42,275 bases of DNA. Source: Candidatus Sulfopaludibacter sp. SbA4 (GTDB lineage: Bacteria; Acidobacteriota; Terriglobia; Bryobacterales; Bryobacteraceae). Below, piece by piece: positions 7,861-15,693 of this stretch. The notes beneath the pieces are model-generated. The model saw nothing but the letters and a program-made list of their open reading frames with translations, had not been told where the DNA came from and did no database searches. The stretch spans positions 233-42,507 of the forward strand of contig OMOG01000166.1 in the NCBI GenBank assembly GCA_900290305.1, written 5' to 3'. Position numbers and translations under genes: made by a program. Numbering within the stretch: position 1 is the first letter of the stretch; each line of letters begins with the position of its first letter.

Positions 7861-8769
7861 TTAGATCACGCGCGCCTGGCGCATGACGGCTTCGGCCTTC
7901 TCGCGAATGCGCCGCGCCACCTCATAGGGGTCGCCCTGCTGGAACTCCCGCAGGAAGAGTTCCACGGAAAGCGCTCCGGAGTAGCCTTTTCCGGCCAGTT
8001 TCCGCAGAATCCGGACCAGCGGGGAAACGCCGTCGCCGGGAATGCGCCGTGTGGTGTTATCCAATAACTCGCGGGGCATGTCCGGCACGTCCTGGAAGTG
8101 CACGTGGGCGATTTCCCCGGGGCGGAGCAGATCGAGATCTTCGAACTTACTGAGCCCCGACCAGAAGTGATAGCAATCCAGCATGGGATGGACATTGGGA
8201 TGCGCGGCCTCCCGGGTCAGCTTGAGCGAGGTGGTCAGCGTGGAAATGAAGGATGAGTTGCGGAGGAACTCGATCATGGCCGTCATGCGGTACTGCATCG
8301 CCACCTCTCCGCCCTCCCGAATGCAGTCCGCAGAGCCTTTGTAGTCCTCGGGCGTGACCTTGCGAGAGGTGACGGCGGGGCAGTAAATCCGCTTGAGGCC
8401 GAGCGAGGAAAACTGATCGCAACGTTTCTTCCAGGTTTCGAGAGACGCCGTCCGGTTCGGACCCGGAATCCAAAAGTCGGGTAAGACGGCGGCGCAGGAG
8501 ACCGGCGTCAGGCCGAGGTCGGTGACCACGCGCTTCGCGGCCGTCAGGCTGTCGGTCTTCAGGAAGTCATCGAGCAGTCTGTCCGTCAGTTCCACATTCT
8601 TGATGCCTGCGCGCGCCCAGCCTTCCAGAGACTTGCGATATCCGGCAGCGGCAGAGGTGGTCTGGTGCAGGCATAGCGACATTTTGGGGGCGGCGGCGGC
8701 CACGCGGGCTCCCGCCCCAGCGGCCAGGGGAGCGAGCAGTGCCGTTCGCCGGGAGAGCATTAAGTTCAC
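7861..8769 (-). CDS. Secreted sugar phosphate isomerase/epimerase-like TIM-barrel protein
   Basis: The 302-residue protein has a twin-arginine-like leader (MLSRRTALLAPLAAGAGARVAAAA), suggesting export of a folded, possibly metal-bound protein. The mature part follows the xylose-isomerase-like barrel (AP endonuclease 2 family) pattern: NVELTDRLLDDFL, CAAVLPDFW, IYCPAVTSRK, MLDCYHFWSG, HVHFQDVPD and SVELFLREF, where the His, Asp and Glu residues at strand ends would bind a divalent metal. The reaction is not certain; relatives epimerise or isomerise sugars or dehydrate keto-inositols. A start three codons downstream at 8760 would place the twin Arg closer to the N-terminus and is equally possible. 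Such exported isomerase-like proteins often accompany dehydrogenases and glycosidases in Acidobacteriota and Planctomycetes, as here. Confidence 0.78.
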   Translation of the reverse strand: MNLMLSRRTALLAPLAAGAGARVAAAAPKMSLCLHQTTSAAAGYRKSLEGWARAGIKNVELTDRLLDDFLKTDSLTAAKRVVTDLGLTPVSCAAVLPDFWIPGPNRTASLETWKKRCDQFSSLGLKRIYCPAVTSRKVTPEDYKGSADCIREGGEVAMQYRMTAMIEFLRNSSFISTLTTSLKLTREAAHPNVHPMLDCYHFWSGLSKFEDLDLLRPGEIAHVHFQDVPDMPRELLDNTTRRIPGDGVSPLVRILRKLAGKGYSGALSVELFLREFQQGDPYEVARRIREKAEAVMRQARVI

Positions 8770-8809
8770 TATAGTATCCGAAGCGTGAGCTATATGCTAG
8801 ACTTCCGGC

Positions 8810-9136
8810 ATGACCCTTGACCGCTCACTTCTTAACGCCGCATTGGCAGGCTACCAGCACCAGATCGATCAACTCGACGCCAAAATGGCCGATATCCGCC
8901 GGCAACTCGGGGCCACGCAAGAGCCGGTTCCCGCCCCAGCACGGAAGAAACGAGTAATGGGCGCCGCTGCCCGCAGGAAGATCGCCGCCGCCCAGCGCAA
9001 AAGGTGGGCCGTGTTCCACGAGTCCAAAGCCGCGCCGGCCAAGAAACGGAAGATGAGTCGGGCGGGAAAGAAGCGCATTGCCGAGGCCAACAAGAAACGT
9101 TGGGCGGAGTTCAGGGCGAGGAAGGCGGGCCGGTAA
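8810..9136 (+). CDS. Small very basic protein with repeated RxKRWA motif
   Basis: The 108-residue product starts with a helical, coiled-coil-like segment (residues about 5-37: LNAALAGYQHQIDQLDAKM). A linker follows, then two copies of a basic helix: AARRKIAAAQRKRWAVF and GKKRIAEANKKRWAEF, each ending KRWA. The Lys/Arg/Ala-rich tail suggests nucleic-acid binding; this is inference from composition, and no named domain is recognised. The motif type (G/A-R-K-R/K-I-A-x-A-x-K-R-W-A) is familiar from small acidobacterial hypothetical proteins. The start codon lies 40 nt from the divergent isomerase-like gene, so the two promoters share a short intergenic region that contains TATGCT and TATAGT, possible -10 elements. 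Confidence 0.7.
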   Translation: MTLDRSLLNAALAGYQHQIDQLDAKMADIRRQLGATQEPVPAPARKKRVMGAAARRKIAAAQRKRWAVFHESKAAPAKKRKMSRAGKKRIAEANKKRWAEFRARKAGR

Positions 9137-9388
9137 ACGAAAGGCTCGCAAGGTGGCCGGCTAGCTGTGCCGGATAGCCTGCCCCCACGGTGATTCGTGA
9201 ACGCAGTTCTTCGAAGTTCACCAAACCTGCGTAACCGTCCCGGCTGGTATCGCGATTCGCCGCGCGGACTGTCATCTCCCAGAACCGGACTTCCGGACAA
9301 CGTCGGCGAATGCTGCAGCCACAGTTTGGGTGTTTCTCGCCCGAGTAGGATGCTCTCCCACGGTTGCCGGCGACAATATCTTCTATCG

Positions 9389-9798
9389 TCAAGTAAAATC
9401 TGGGCGGCGGCCGTACGCGGCAGCAAGCGCCCGAGTATTGGTGTACTCGCGGAATTTGGCGACCTTGCCGCTGCGAACAGTAAAGGCATGGATCCAGCCG
9501 GCCCCGCAGGTCCGGCTTGTGGCCTTCACTGTCGCACGCTCCCAACCGACGACGAGAACGCGGTCCCCTTCGGCCACGAATTCGCGCACTTGGAAATCCA
9601 AAATGTCGATATCCTGAGCGACCTTTTGAAAGAAATGCGAGACTCCTCGGCGCCCCTGATAGGTGCCTGGGAGCGAATATCCGGCCTCGGGATGGTGCCA
9701 CTCAAGGTCTTCCGTCAGTAGCGCCAGCAGATTTGGGATATCGCCGCGGCTAAATGCCGCGTATCCATCCTTCACGAACTGCAGATTCTCTCACCCAT
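9389..9798 (-). pseudogene. SnoaL-like (NTF2 fold) protein with a frameshift just after the start
   Basis: The body (from GYAAFSRGDIPNLLALL to AAYGRRPDF) is a typical SnoaL-like nuclear-transport-factor-2-fold protein of about 135 residues: LTEDLEWHHPE, GRRGVSHFFQ, EFVAEGDRVLVVG and HAFTVRSGKVAKFREY. The best start is the ATG at 9798, with AAGGAG (9812-9807) eight nt ahead. From that ATG, however, translation reads seven more codons and stops. Deleting one GA from the GAGAGA at about 9787-9793 joins MGENLQFV to KDGYAAF, the expected N-terminus. So either the gene carries a +2 slip (or the sequence does), or translation begins at a GTG at 9775 without a ribosome binding site. Function cannot be assigned; the fold serves small-molecule enzymes and binding proteins. 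Confidence 0.65.
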
Positions 9799-10084
9799 GG
9801 CGGGCACTCCTTACGAGCACTTCCACTTTGGCCGCCTACACGAGCGTTCCATCATACAACATACGGCACAGCGCCGATAATCCAGAGTTACCTCCACTCG
9901 GACGGAAAGGTCGCCACCTCGCACCTGTTCCGCCCGCGGTAGTATCTTGCCGTGGGCGCCCGCTCCCTGCTCGCAACTCGCTAGGTCAACCTCGCACCTC
10001 TATGCCATGGATTGGATAAGTTCTGCCAACCCCTGCGCCACCTTCCGCGCACCACCACCGTGGATGCCGTGTCGATGGTTGGAT

Positions 10085-10933
10085 TTAGGGAGTGGCCTTC
10101 GGCTTTCGCGGTTCGAAGCGCACCTCAACTTCGGTGCTTACTTTTACGGGGTGGCCGCCACGGACCGGGGGCTGATAGCGGTACTGAGACCACGGCACAA
10201 ACTCGCACAGTTGCTTCCCGGTTTGCAGCTCAGCGATTTTCCCGTCCGGTCCGATGAGGACTTTGCAGCTTGTCGTTCCGGCGTTGGGCTCCCAAAGCGG
10301 TGCGGTTTGAGCCGGTGGACTCTCCATCAGGAAAGCGCGTTGTTTATCTGCTGCAACCGAGACTTCGGGGGCATTCTTGTTCTTCTCCGTGTCGTCCTTC
10401 TTCGATCCCGCCGAATCGCTTCCGCTCTCCGTCGATTTGACAGGCTGAATCCGGGTAACCAGGAATACGGGCCTGGCGGGATACCGTTTCACCCTGTCGT
10501 GCAAAACCTGGGCATTCAGATCGATTGCATCAAAAGGCAGGCCGCCCCAGACCATCCTCACGACATGCTCGCAACTGGATCGCAGCGGATAGCCGTCCTT
10601 GCCCTCGTCGGGATCGCCGATCTCGTCAATTACTCTTTGCGCGTAAACGCCTTCAACAAGGTACTCGTCTCCATGGACCACCTCGTAGGGTGTCTTGAAG
10701 AACAGGCGGTAGCGGCGCGTGCCTTCCCAAAGGTACACAGAAGAGGTGCTACCCGCGTTCAGAGCGGCATCCAGCGCCCCGCCGGATTCGATCAGAACCT
10801 GGGCCTTTCCCTGAATTCGGTCTAGCGCAGCCGCGGCTTTCTTGCCTTCATTGGCTGATGGCTTGCTCGAACAACCAGTCCATCCTGCAAGCGTCAATAC
10901 GAGAAAACTGAGAATGCGTGCGTTGCTGTTCAT
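10085..10933 (-). CDS. Lipoprotein-like protein with TonB C-terminal domain
   Basis: The 282-residue product begins with a hydrophobic export signal (MNSNARILSFLVLTLAGWTG) followed by CSSKPS. The Cys suggests lipid attachment, although the residue at -3 is Trp, so the lipobox is imperfect. The middle (residues about 30-170) is unrecognised. A charged, Ser/Lys-rich linker leads to a C-terminal TonB-like fold: CKVLIGPDGKIAELQTG, YRYQPPVRGGHPVKVSTEVEVRFEP. Classical TonB proteins are anchored by an N-terminal transmembrane helix and have a Pro-rich spacer; neither is present in standard form. It may be a periplasmic or membrane-attached stress/transport accessory. The ATG at 10933 is chosen because it begins the signal; an upstream in-frame start at 11020 adds 29 charged residues. 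Confidence 0.7.
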   Translation of the reverse strand: MNSNARILSFLVLTLAGWTGCSSKPSANEGKKAAAALDRIQGKAQVLIESGGALDAALNAGSTSSVYLWEGTRRYRLFFKTPYEVVHGDEYLVEGVYAQRVIDEIGDPDEGKDGYPLRSSCEHVVRMVWGGLPFDAIDLNAQVLHDRVKRYPARPVFLVTRIQPVKSTESGSDSAGSKKDDTEKNKNAPEVSVAADKQRAFLMESPPAQTAPLWEPNAGTTSCKVLIGPDGKIAELQTGKQLCEFVPWSQYRYQPPVRGGHPVKVSTEVEVRFEPRKPKATP

Positions 10934-11229
10934 CCGCGAGATCCTCGCTCTCCGGACCTGTTGGTCCGAATCTGACGGTAGCACGTCGATTGCTCGCTGG
11001 CAACGGACCGTAAGCGGCAACCTGCCGGTGCGCCCGGCTCCGCACGTGACGGCATTGATGTTTGCGGTCGGGCAAAATTCGGTTTGGATGGCATGCGCCT
11101 GTAGCGTCTGGGCGGGCTTGGCACGCGCTCAGTCTTGCATTCAGCCATTGTGTGCGAACCGGATTGATGACAGTGCGACGGCTCCAGTCAGCGGAATGCT
11201 GCGTTATGCTGTCCTGACGACGATCACGT

Positions 11230-11574
11230 TCAGCCCATCGTTGGCAGGGCTGGCAATCGGTATATGAGCACAAGGGAGACGCGTTCCTTCTTTAGCCAGC
11301 TGGCCAAAGACGCGAACAGCGCGTGCTTCTGACGTGAAATCGGACCTGCGCTCCAAACGAGCACCCCTCGGCCGGCTTCACGGACGACCTCACTGGCGGA
11401 GTTGTAACTGGTGGCGCCCCGGACGGCCTCATCGGGAACGGCCGCCGCCCCGCAAACCCGCCCCGAGACGGCGGTAACCGCTTCCGCGGCCAGAGGCGCG
11501 TGCCAGTCTCCAGAATTTCGGCCCACCCAAAACACAGTCACCGCCCTTCCGCCTTTTTTTTCAACCCCCTCCAT
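11230..11574 (-). CDS. Hypothetical small protein
   Basis: This 114-residue reading frame is not recognised as any family. Support for it being coding is modest: codon third positions are mostly G or C like the genuine genes nearby, and the translation has alternating hydrophobic strands and amphipathic helices (RAVTVFWVGR, HALFASLASWLKKERVSLVLIYRL), as an alpha/beta protein would. There is no clear ribosome binding site before the ATG, although the mRNA begins with a purine-rich stretch. It lies divergent to the large receptor gene across a 540-bp repeat-containing region. It could be a spurious frame. Confidence 0.4.
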   Translation of the reverse strand: MEGVEKKGGRAVTVFWVGRNSGDWHAPLAAEAVTAVSGRVCGAAAVPDEAVRGATSYNSASEVVREAGRGVLVWSAGPISRQKHALFASLASWLKKERVSLVLIYRLPALPTMG

Positions 11575-11724
11575 CCTGAAGAATCAATAATTTACCGAAC
11601 ATCCCCCCGCATTCTGCCCGAGTTCCCGCCACGCCGTCGTGCTCCAATTAAATTGGGAGGGGAAAAGTGCGCCACCGTCAAAACAGCCAAACCGGGCCAA
11701 CCACGCCGCGCCTACCCGTCCACC

Positions 11725-11773
11725 ATTTTGTGACGCGTGGGCCGAAAAAAACCCTCTCCACGCGTCACAAAAT
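11725..11773. repeat. Perfect 16-bp inverted repeat, 17-nt loop
   Basis: ATTTTGTGACGCGTGG at 11725-11740 is exactly matched in reverse complement at 11758-11773. The loop carries a run of A. As RNA it would make a very stable hairpin about 345 nt ahead of the receptor start; as DNA it could be an operator for a dimeric regulator. There is no T-tract after it on the receptor strand, so it is a poor intrinsic terminator. Confidence 0.75.
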
Positions 11774-11787
11774 CTCGACCCATCGCC

Positions 11788-11943
11788 GTAACCATAAGCA
11801 AACAAGCCTCTTATTCGACACCACAATAATGCGTGCAGATCCGGCCAACTGCGTCACACCGGACCCCGCACCTCCCGATTTTCCCCAGTCCCCGTAACCC
11901 CAAGCGCACAAGCCGCCTATCCAGAGGCAAAATAATGTGCACA
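11788..11943. repeat. Two diverged direct repeats about 106 bp apart
   Basis: GTAACC(AT/CC)AAGC, then ACAAGCC and later AATAATG followed by a GTGC-containing end, occur in the same order and spacing from 11788 and from 11894. Conservation is patchy: matched blocks are separated by unrelated bases. An additional GCGTCACA precedes each copy. This suggests an old tandem duplication in the receptor leader. Confidence 0.55.
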
Positions 11944-12116
11944 CACACACGGCCACGCCTGCCTCCGGCACTTGGCCCCTGCCTCCCGGCCCCCCGTGTA
12001 ACATCGCCCCCTGCGGAAACCATCTTATCCTGCATGAGGTCCCCGCTGTCCCGCGGAATCCGCGGCAAGAAAACCGAACTAAGTCCCGTCAGCGGAGAAA
12101 CATAGATAGCCTTGTG

Positions 12117-15100
12117 ATGCGTCTACTCGTTGCGCTTTTTCTACTGGGTACGGGTCTCCTCACCGCGGCCCAGCAGAGCGGTTCGGTACGGGCCGCGGAC
12201 CAGTTCATTCCCGGCGCCACCGTCACCGCCCGCAACGGCGGCGCCAAGGTGGTCGCCTACACCGACGAGACCGGCCACTATTCGCTCGATCTGCTGCCCG
12301 GCGCCTGGGAAATCCAGATCGACATGTTCGGCTTCGCTCCCTTCCGCACCCAGATCGACGTCGGTGCTCTGCCCGAGAATCACGATTGGACGCTCGAAAT
12401 GCCGCGCCTCGGCCAGCCCGCCCCGGCGCCCGCGGCCGCCAAACCCGAGCCGGCCAAACCCCCACCCACCGCGGCCCCACAGCCGGTCCAGACCGGCCAG
12501 AACGGCGGCCGGCGCGGCCCGGGCGGCGGTCGGTATGGCCAGGGCCGCGGCGGCAACAACGGCAACTCCGGCAACAGCGCCGCCGCCCAGGGTGGTCGCG
12601 GCGGCCGCAACCCGCAAACGCCACAGCAGCCCGGCTTCCAGAACATGTCGGTCACCGCCACCGAAGAAGGCGCACAGGACCTGGCATCGGCCGCTGCCGA
12701 ACCTCCACCCGATTTGACCGCGGGCGCCGACTCTAACGACTCATTCCTGGTCACTGGCACCACGAGCGGAGGCCTCGCCGCAGCCACCGACGAGCAGGCC
12801 CGCCGCGATCGCATGATGGGCGGCCGTGGTCCCGGTGGGCCCGGCGGCGGTCCCGGCATGATGAGCGCCGCCGACCAGTTGACCTTCAATGGCGGCCCCG
12901 GCGCCGACCCCCTCGGCATGAACGGCTTCGGCGCGGCGGGCGCCAACAACGGATTTGGCCTCGATAACGGCGGCGGATTCGGCCCCGCTGGTGGGCGCGG
13001 TGGCCCCGGTGGCCCCGGCGGCGGCCGTGGTGGACCCGGCGCCGGCGGTGGAGGCGGTGGAGGCGGCGGTGGAGGCGGTGGTGGCCGAGGTGGCGGTGGC
13101 GGAGGCCGAGGCGGCCGTGGCAATCCCAATCAGCGCCGCGGCCCCTACAACGGACAGTTTGCCTCCTTCGGCAACCGCCGGCGGACGCAGCCCGCCTACA
13201 CCGGGTCGATCGCCGTCACCCTCACCAACTCGGCCCTCAACGCCGCGCCGTTTTCGCTCAACGGCCAGAGCCAGCCCAAACCCTCGACCGCCAGCGAGAC
13301 CGTCGCCGGCAACATCGGCGGCCCGGTCCGCATTCCCAAACTGGTCACCAACGACAAGTGGCAGATCTACCTGAATTTCACGCTGTCGCACAACCGTAAC
13401 GGAGTCAGCCAGGTGGGTACGGTCCCGACCCTCGCCGAGCGCGCCGGCGATTTCTCCGCCGCCACCGTGCGCAATACGCCCGTCACCATCTACGATCCGT
13501 TGAACAGCGCGCCGTTCCCCGGCAACCTCATCCCGGCCGTCCGCTTCAATCCGGCGTCCGTCGCCCTGCTGCAATACTTCCCGCAGCCGCTCTTCAGCGG
13601 GATTATCCAGAACTACGACATCGACCCGTCCACTCCCAGCGACCGCCACTCCATCTCCCTGCGCTTGAGCGGCGCGATCACCACCAAGGACCGCCTCAGC
13701 ATCAACCAGCAATACAGCGGCAACGATTCCAAGAGCGAACAGCTCTTCGGCTTTCAGGACACCTCCAGCGGATACGGCCTGAGCTCCACCGCCGCCTGGA
13801 GCCACAGTTTCAAGCCGCGCTTCAACAACAACGTCAGCCTGGCCTTCAGCCGCAATATCAGCCAGGCGACTCCCTACTTCGCGTACAAGGACAACGTGGC
13901 CGCCAGCCTCGGCATCCTGGGCCCGGACCAGACCCCCATCGATTACGGCCCGCCCAATCTCTCGTTCACCAATTTCGGGAGCCTCAGCGACGGCTCCGCC
14001 TCGGTGAATCGCAACCAGACCACCAACTTCACCGACAACGTCACCTACGTCGTCCGCCGCAAGCACAACCTCACCTTCGGGTTCGGCTACCGCCGAATGC
14101 AGCAGAACACCCTCTCGTACGCCAATTCGCGCGGCTCGTTCAGCTTCGGCGGGTTGCTCACCAGCGGATTCGACGCCTCCGGCAAGGCGCTCCCCAATAC
14201 CGGGTACGATTTCGCCGATTTCCTGCTGGGCTATCCGCAAACCAGCTCCCTGCGCATCGGCAACTCCAATAACTATTTCCGCGGATGGGCCACCAGCGCC
14301 TACGTGCAGGACGATTTCCGCGTCAACCGCGGCCTCACCCTGAACCTGGGATTGCGCTACGAGTATTTCGCGCCCTACACCGAGTTGTTCGGACACCTCG
14401 CCAACCTCGATCTCGGCCCCGGCTTTACGGCGGTGTCGGTGGTCACCCCCGGCCTCAGGACCGGGCCGTACAGCGGACAGTTCCCCGCCAGCCTGGTGAA
14501 TGGCGACCCCAACAATTTCTCGCCGCGCATCGGTTTCGCCTGGCGGCCCTCGCAGAAACATAGCCGCACCCTTCGCGGCGGCTACAGCATTTTCTACAGC
14601 GGCTCGTCGTATCCGCAAATGGCCGCCCGCATGGCCGCGCAGCCGCCGTTCGCGCGCACCGGATCGCTCGCCACTACCCTGTCCGACCCCCTGACCCTGC
14701 AGGATGGCTTCCCCGCGCAGCCTTCCTCCACCATCACCAACACCTACGCGGTCGACAAGAACTATAAGCTGGCCTACGCCCAAACCTGGACCATTGCGAT
14801 GGCGCAGACCCTGCCGCACAACGTGGTGACGGAGATCGAATACGTCGGCACCAAGGGCACCGGCCTCGATGTAGTAGAGAATCCCAATCAAACTCCACCA
14901 GGCGCACCGGCGTCTACGACGCAACTGGTGTCCAACGCCAACGCCTTCACTTACGAAACCGATCACGCGAACTCCATCTTCCATGCGGGGCAGGTGCGCG
15001 TCACGCGCCGCTTCACGCGCGGCATGTCGGCCGTCGCGCTCTATACCTTCTCCAAATCCATCGACAACGCCTCCAGTTTCACCGGCGGCGGTGGGGGCAC

Positions 15101-15692
15101 GCTCGTACAGAACCCACTGAATCTATCGGCGGAACGCGGGCTTTCCACTAGCGACCAGCGCCACCGCCTCACCCTGACCTACATGCTTTCATCGCCGGTG
15201 GGCATTCACGGCCTGTGGCGCAACGGCGGCTGGAAGACGCGCCTGTTTACCGGCTGGACCCTGAACGGCAACTTCAGCGCCAACTCCGGCTTGCCGCTCA
15301 CCGCGTACATTGCCGGAAACCTCGCGGGCACCACCCGCGGCAACGCCATCTCGGGCAATTTCCGCGCGGAGGCCACCGGAGAAAGCATCTACGGCGACTC
15401 CGGCTTCTTCAACGAGAATGCCTTCGTGGCGCCGCCCGCCGGCCAGTACGGGAACGCCGGCCGCGATACCATCCCGGGGCCGGCGCTGATCTCTCTCTCC
15501 GGCGCCCTGAACCGCGCCTGGCGCTTCGGCGATACGCGGCGGCAACTCCAACTGCGCATCTCGGCCTCCAACGTTTTGAACCACGTGCAGATCACGAATT
15601 TCGGCACCACGGTGAATTCGGCAACTTACGGCATCGCGACCGGGGCTTCCGGAACGCGAAGGGTCACACTGAACCTCAGGTTTAATTTCTGA
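12117..15692 (+). CDS. TonB-dependent-receptor-like outer membrane protein with CarboxypepD_reg domain and giant Gly-rich insert
   Basis: The 1191-residue protein begins with a signal peptide (MRLLVALFLLGTGLLTAA). Residues about 25-95 form a carboxypeptidase-regulatory-like beta-sandwich (PGATVTARNG, DETGHYSLDLLPGAWEI). Residues about 110-340 are low complexity: a Pro/Ala stretch, an RGG/GGN-rich part, and a near-pure Gly run at about 300-335. The rest is a beta-barrel of the acidobacterial Oar-like receptor type, with GNIGGPVRIPKL, TVPTLAERAGDFSA, YVQDDFRVNRGLTLNLGLRYEYF, NNFSPRIGFAWRP and a terminal strand ending LRFNF, with the final Phe required for outer-membrane assembly. A standard plug domain is not obvious; the Gly-rich part occupies its place. 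The ATG at 12117 is chosen for the signal peptide. It is followed after one nt by the VWA gene. The ligand is unknown. Confidence 0.88.
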   Translation: MRLLVALFLLGTGLLTAAQQSGSVRAADQFIPGATVTARNGGAKVVAYTDETGHYSLDLLPGAWEIQIDMFGFAPFRTQIDVGALPENHDWTLEMPRLGQPAPAPAAAKPEPAKPPPTAAPQPVQTGQNGGRRGPGGGRYGQGRGGNNGNSGNSAAAQGGRGGRNPQTPQQPGFQNMSVTATEEGAQDLASAAAEPPPDLTAGADSNDSFLVTGTTSGGLAAATDEQARRDRMMGGRGPGGPGGGPGMMSAADQLTFNGGPGADPLGMNGFGAAGANNGFGLDNGGGFGPAGGRGGPGGPGGGRGGPGAGGGGGGGGGGGGGGRGGGGGGRGGRGNPNQRRGPYNGQFASFGNRRRTQPAYTGSIAVTLTNSALNAAPFSLNGQSQPKPSTASETVAGNIGGPVRIPKLVTNDKWQIYLNFTLSHNRNGVSQVGTVPTLAERAGDFSAATVRNTPVTIYDPLNSAPFPGNLIPAVRFNPASVALLQYFPQPLFSGIIQNYDIDPSTPSDRHSISLRLSGAITTKDRLSINQQYSGNDSKSEQLFGFQDTSSGYGLSSTAAWSHSFKPRFNNNVSLAFSRNISQATPYFAYKDNVAASLGILGPDQTPIDYGPPNLSFTNFGSLSDGSASVNRNQTTNFTDNVTYVVRRKHNLTFGFGYRRMQQNTLSYANSRGSFSFGGLLTSGFDASGKALPNTGYDFADFLLGYPQTSSLRIGNSNNYFRGWATSAYVQDDFRVNRGLTLNLGLRYEYFAPYTELFGHLANLDLGPGFTAVSVVTPGLRTGPYSGQFPASLVNGDPNNFSPRIGFAWRPSQKHSRTLRGGYSIFYSGSSYPQMAARMAAQPPFARTGSLATTLSDPLTLQDGFPAQPSSTITNTYAVDKNYKLAYAQTWTIAMAQTLPHNVVTEIEYVGTKGTGLDVVENPNQTPPGAPASTTQLVSNANAFTYETDHANSIFHAGQVRVTRRFTRGMSAVALYTFSKSIDNASSFTGGGGGTLVQNPLNLSAERGLSTSDQRHRLTLTYMLSSPVGIHGLWRNGGWKTRLFTGWTLNGNFSANSGLPLTAYIAGNLAGTTRGNAISGNFRAEATGESIYGDSGFFNENAFVAPPAGQYGNAGRDTIPGPALISLSGALNRAWRFGDTRRQLQLRISASNVLNHVQITNFGTTVNSATYGIATGASGTRRVTLNLRFNF
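12991..13122 (+). repeat. GGX-codon low-complexity tract inside the receptor gene
   Basis: An almost uninterrupted run of GGN and CGN codons, including about 14 consecutive Gly codons in 13047-13085. Glycine codons vary between GGC, GGT and GGA, so it is not a simple slipping microsatellite, yet short GGTGGAGGC units repeat. G-rich DNA of this kind can form quadruplexes and can expand or contract by recombination. Confidence 0.75.
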
Positions 15693-15693
15693 T

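Larger units (their letters stand above)
11575..12116. other. Long leader/intergenic region upstream of the receptor gene
   Basis: Some 540 bp without a supported gene. It contains a perfect 16-bp inverted repeat (11725-11773), two diverged copies of a roughly 47-bp sequence about 106 bp apart (from 11788 and 11894), and a short CA repeat at 11938-11949. Base composition differs from coding DNA on both strands. It is the likely promoter and 5' leader of the receptor-VWA operon. Confidence 0.6.

Noticed and set aside
9111-9388. Minus-strand frame continuing past the SnoaL-like gene (RDGYAGLVNFEELRSRITVG and on)
   Set aside because: Partly protein-like but in a different frame from the SnoaL body, without a start or recognisable family; too weak to call.
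11725-11773. Intrinsic terminator
   Set aside because: The stem is strong but no U-tract follows it on either strand at the proper place, and it lies far from any gene end.
11584-12068. Short minus-strand frames in the receptor leader with a repeated GYGD peptide
   Set aside because: The repeated peptide follows from the direct DNA repeats; third-position composition is not that of genes in this genome.
12741-14984. Very long open frame on the minus strand opposite the receptor gene
   Set aside because: It is the antisense shadow of a GC-rich coding frame: no domain, no signal, composition dominated by Gly/Ala/Arg/Val, and the plus-strand frame is a clear receptor.
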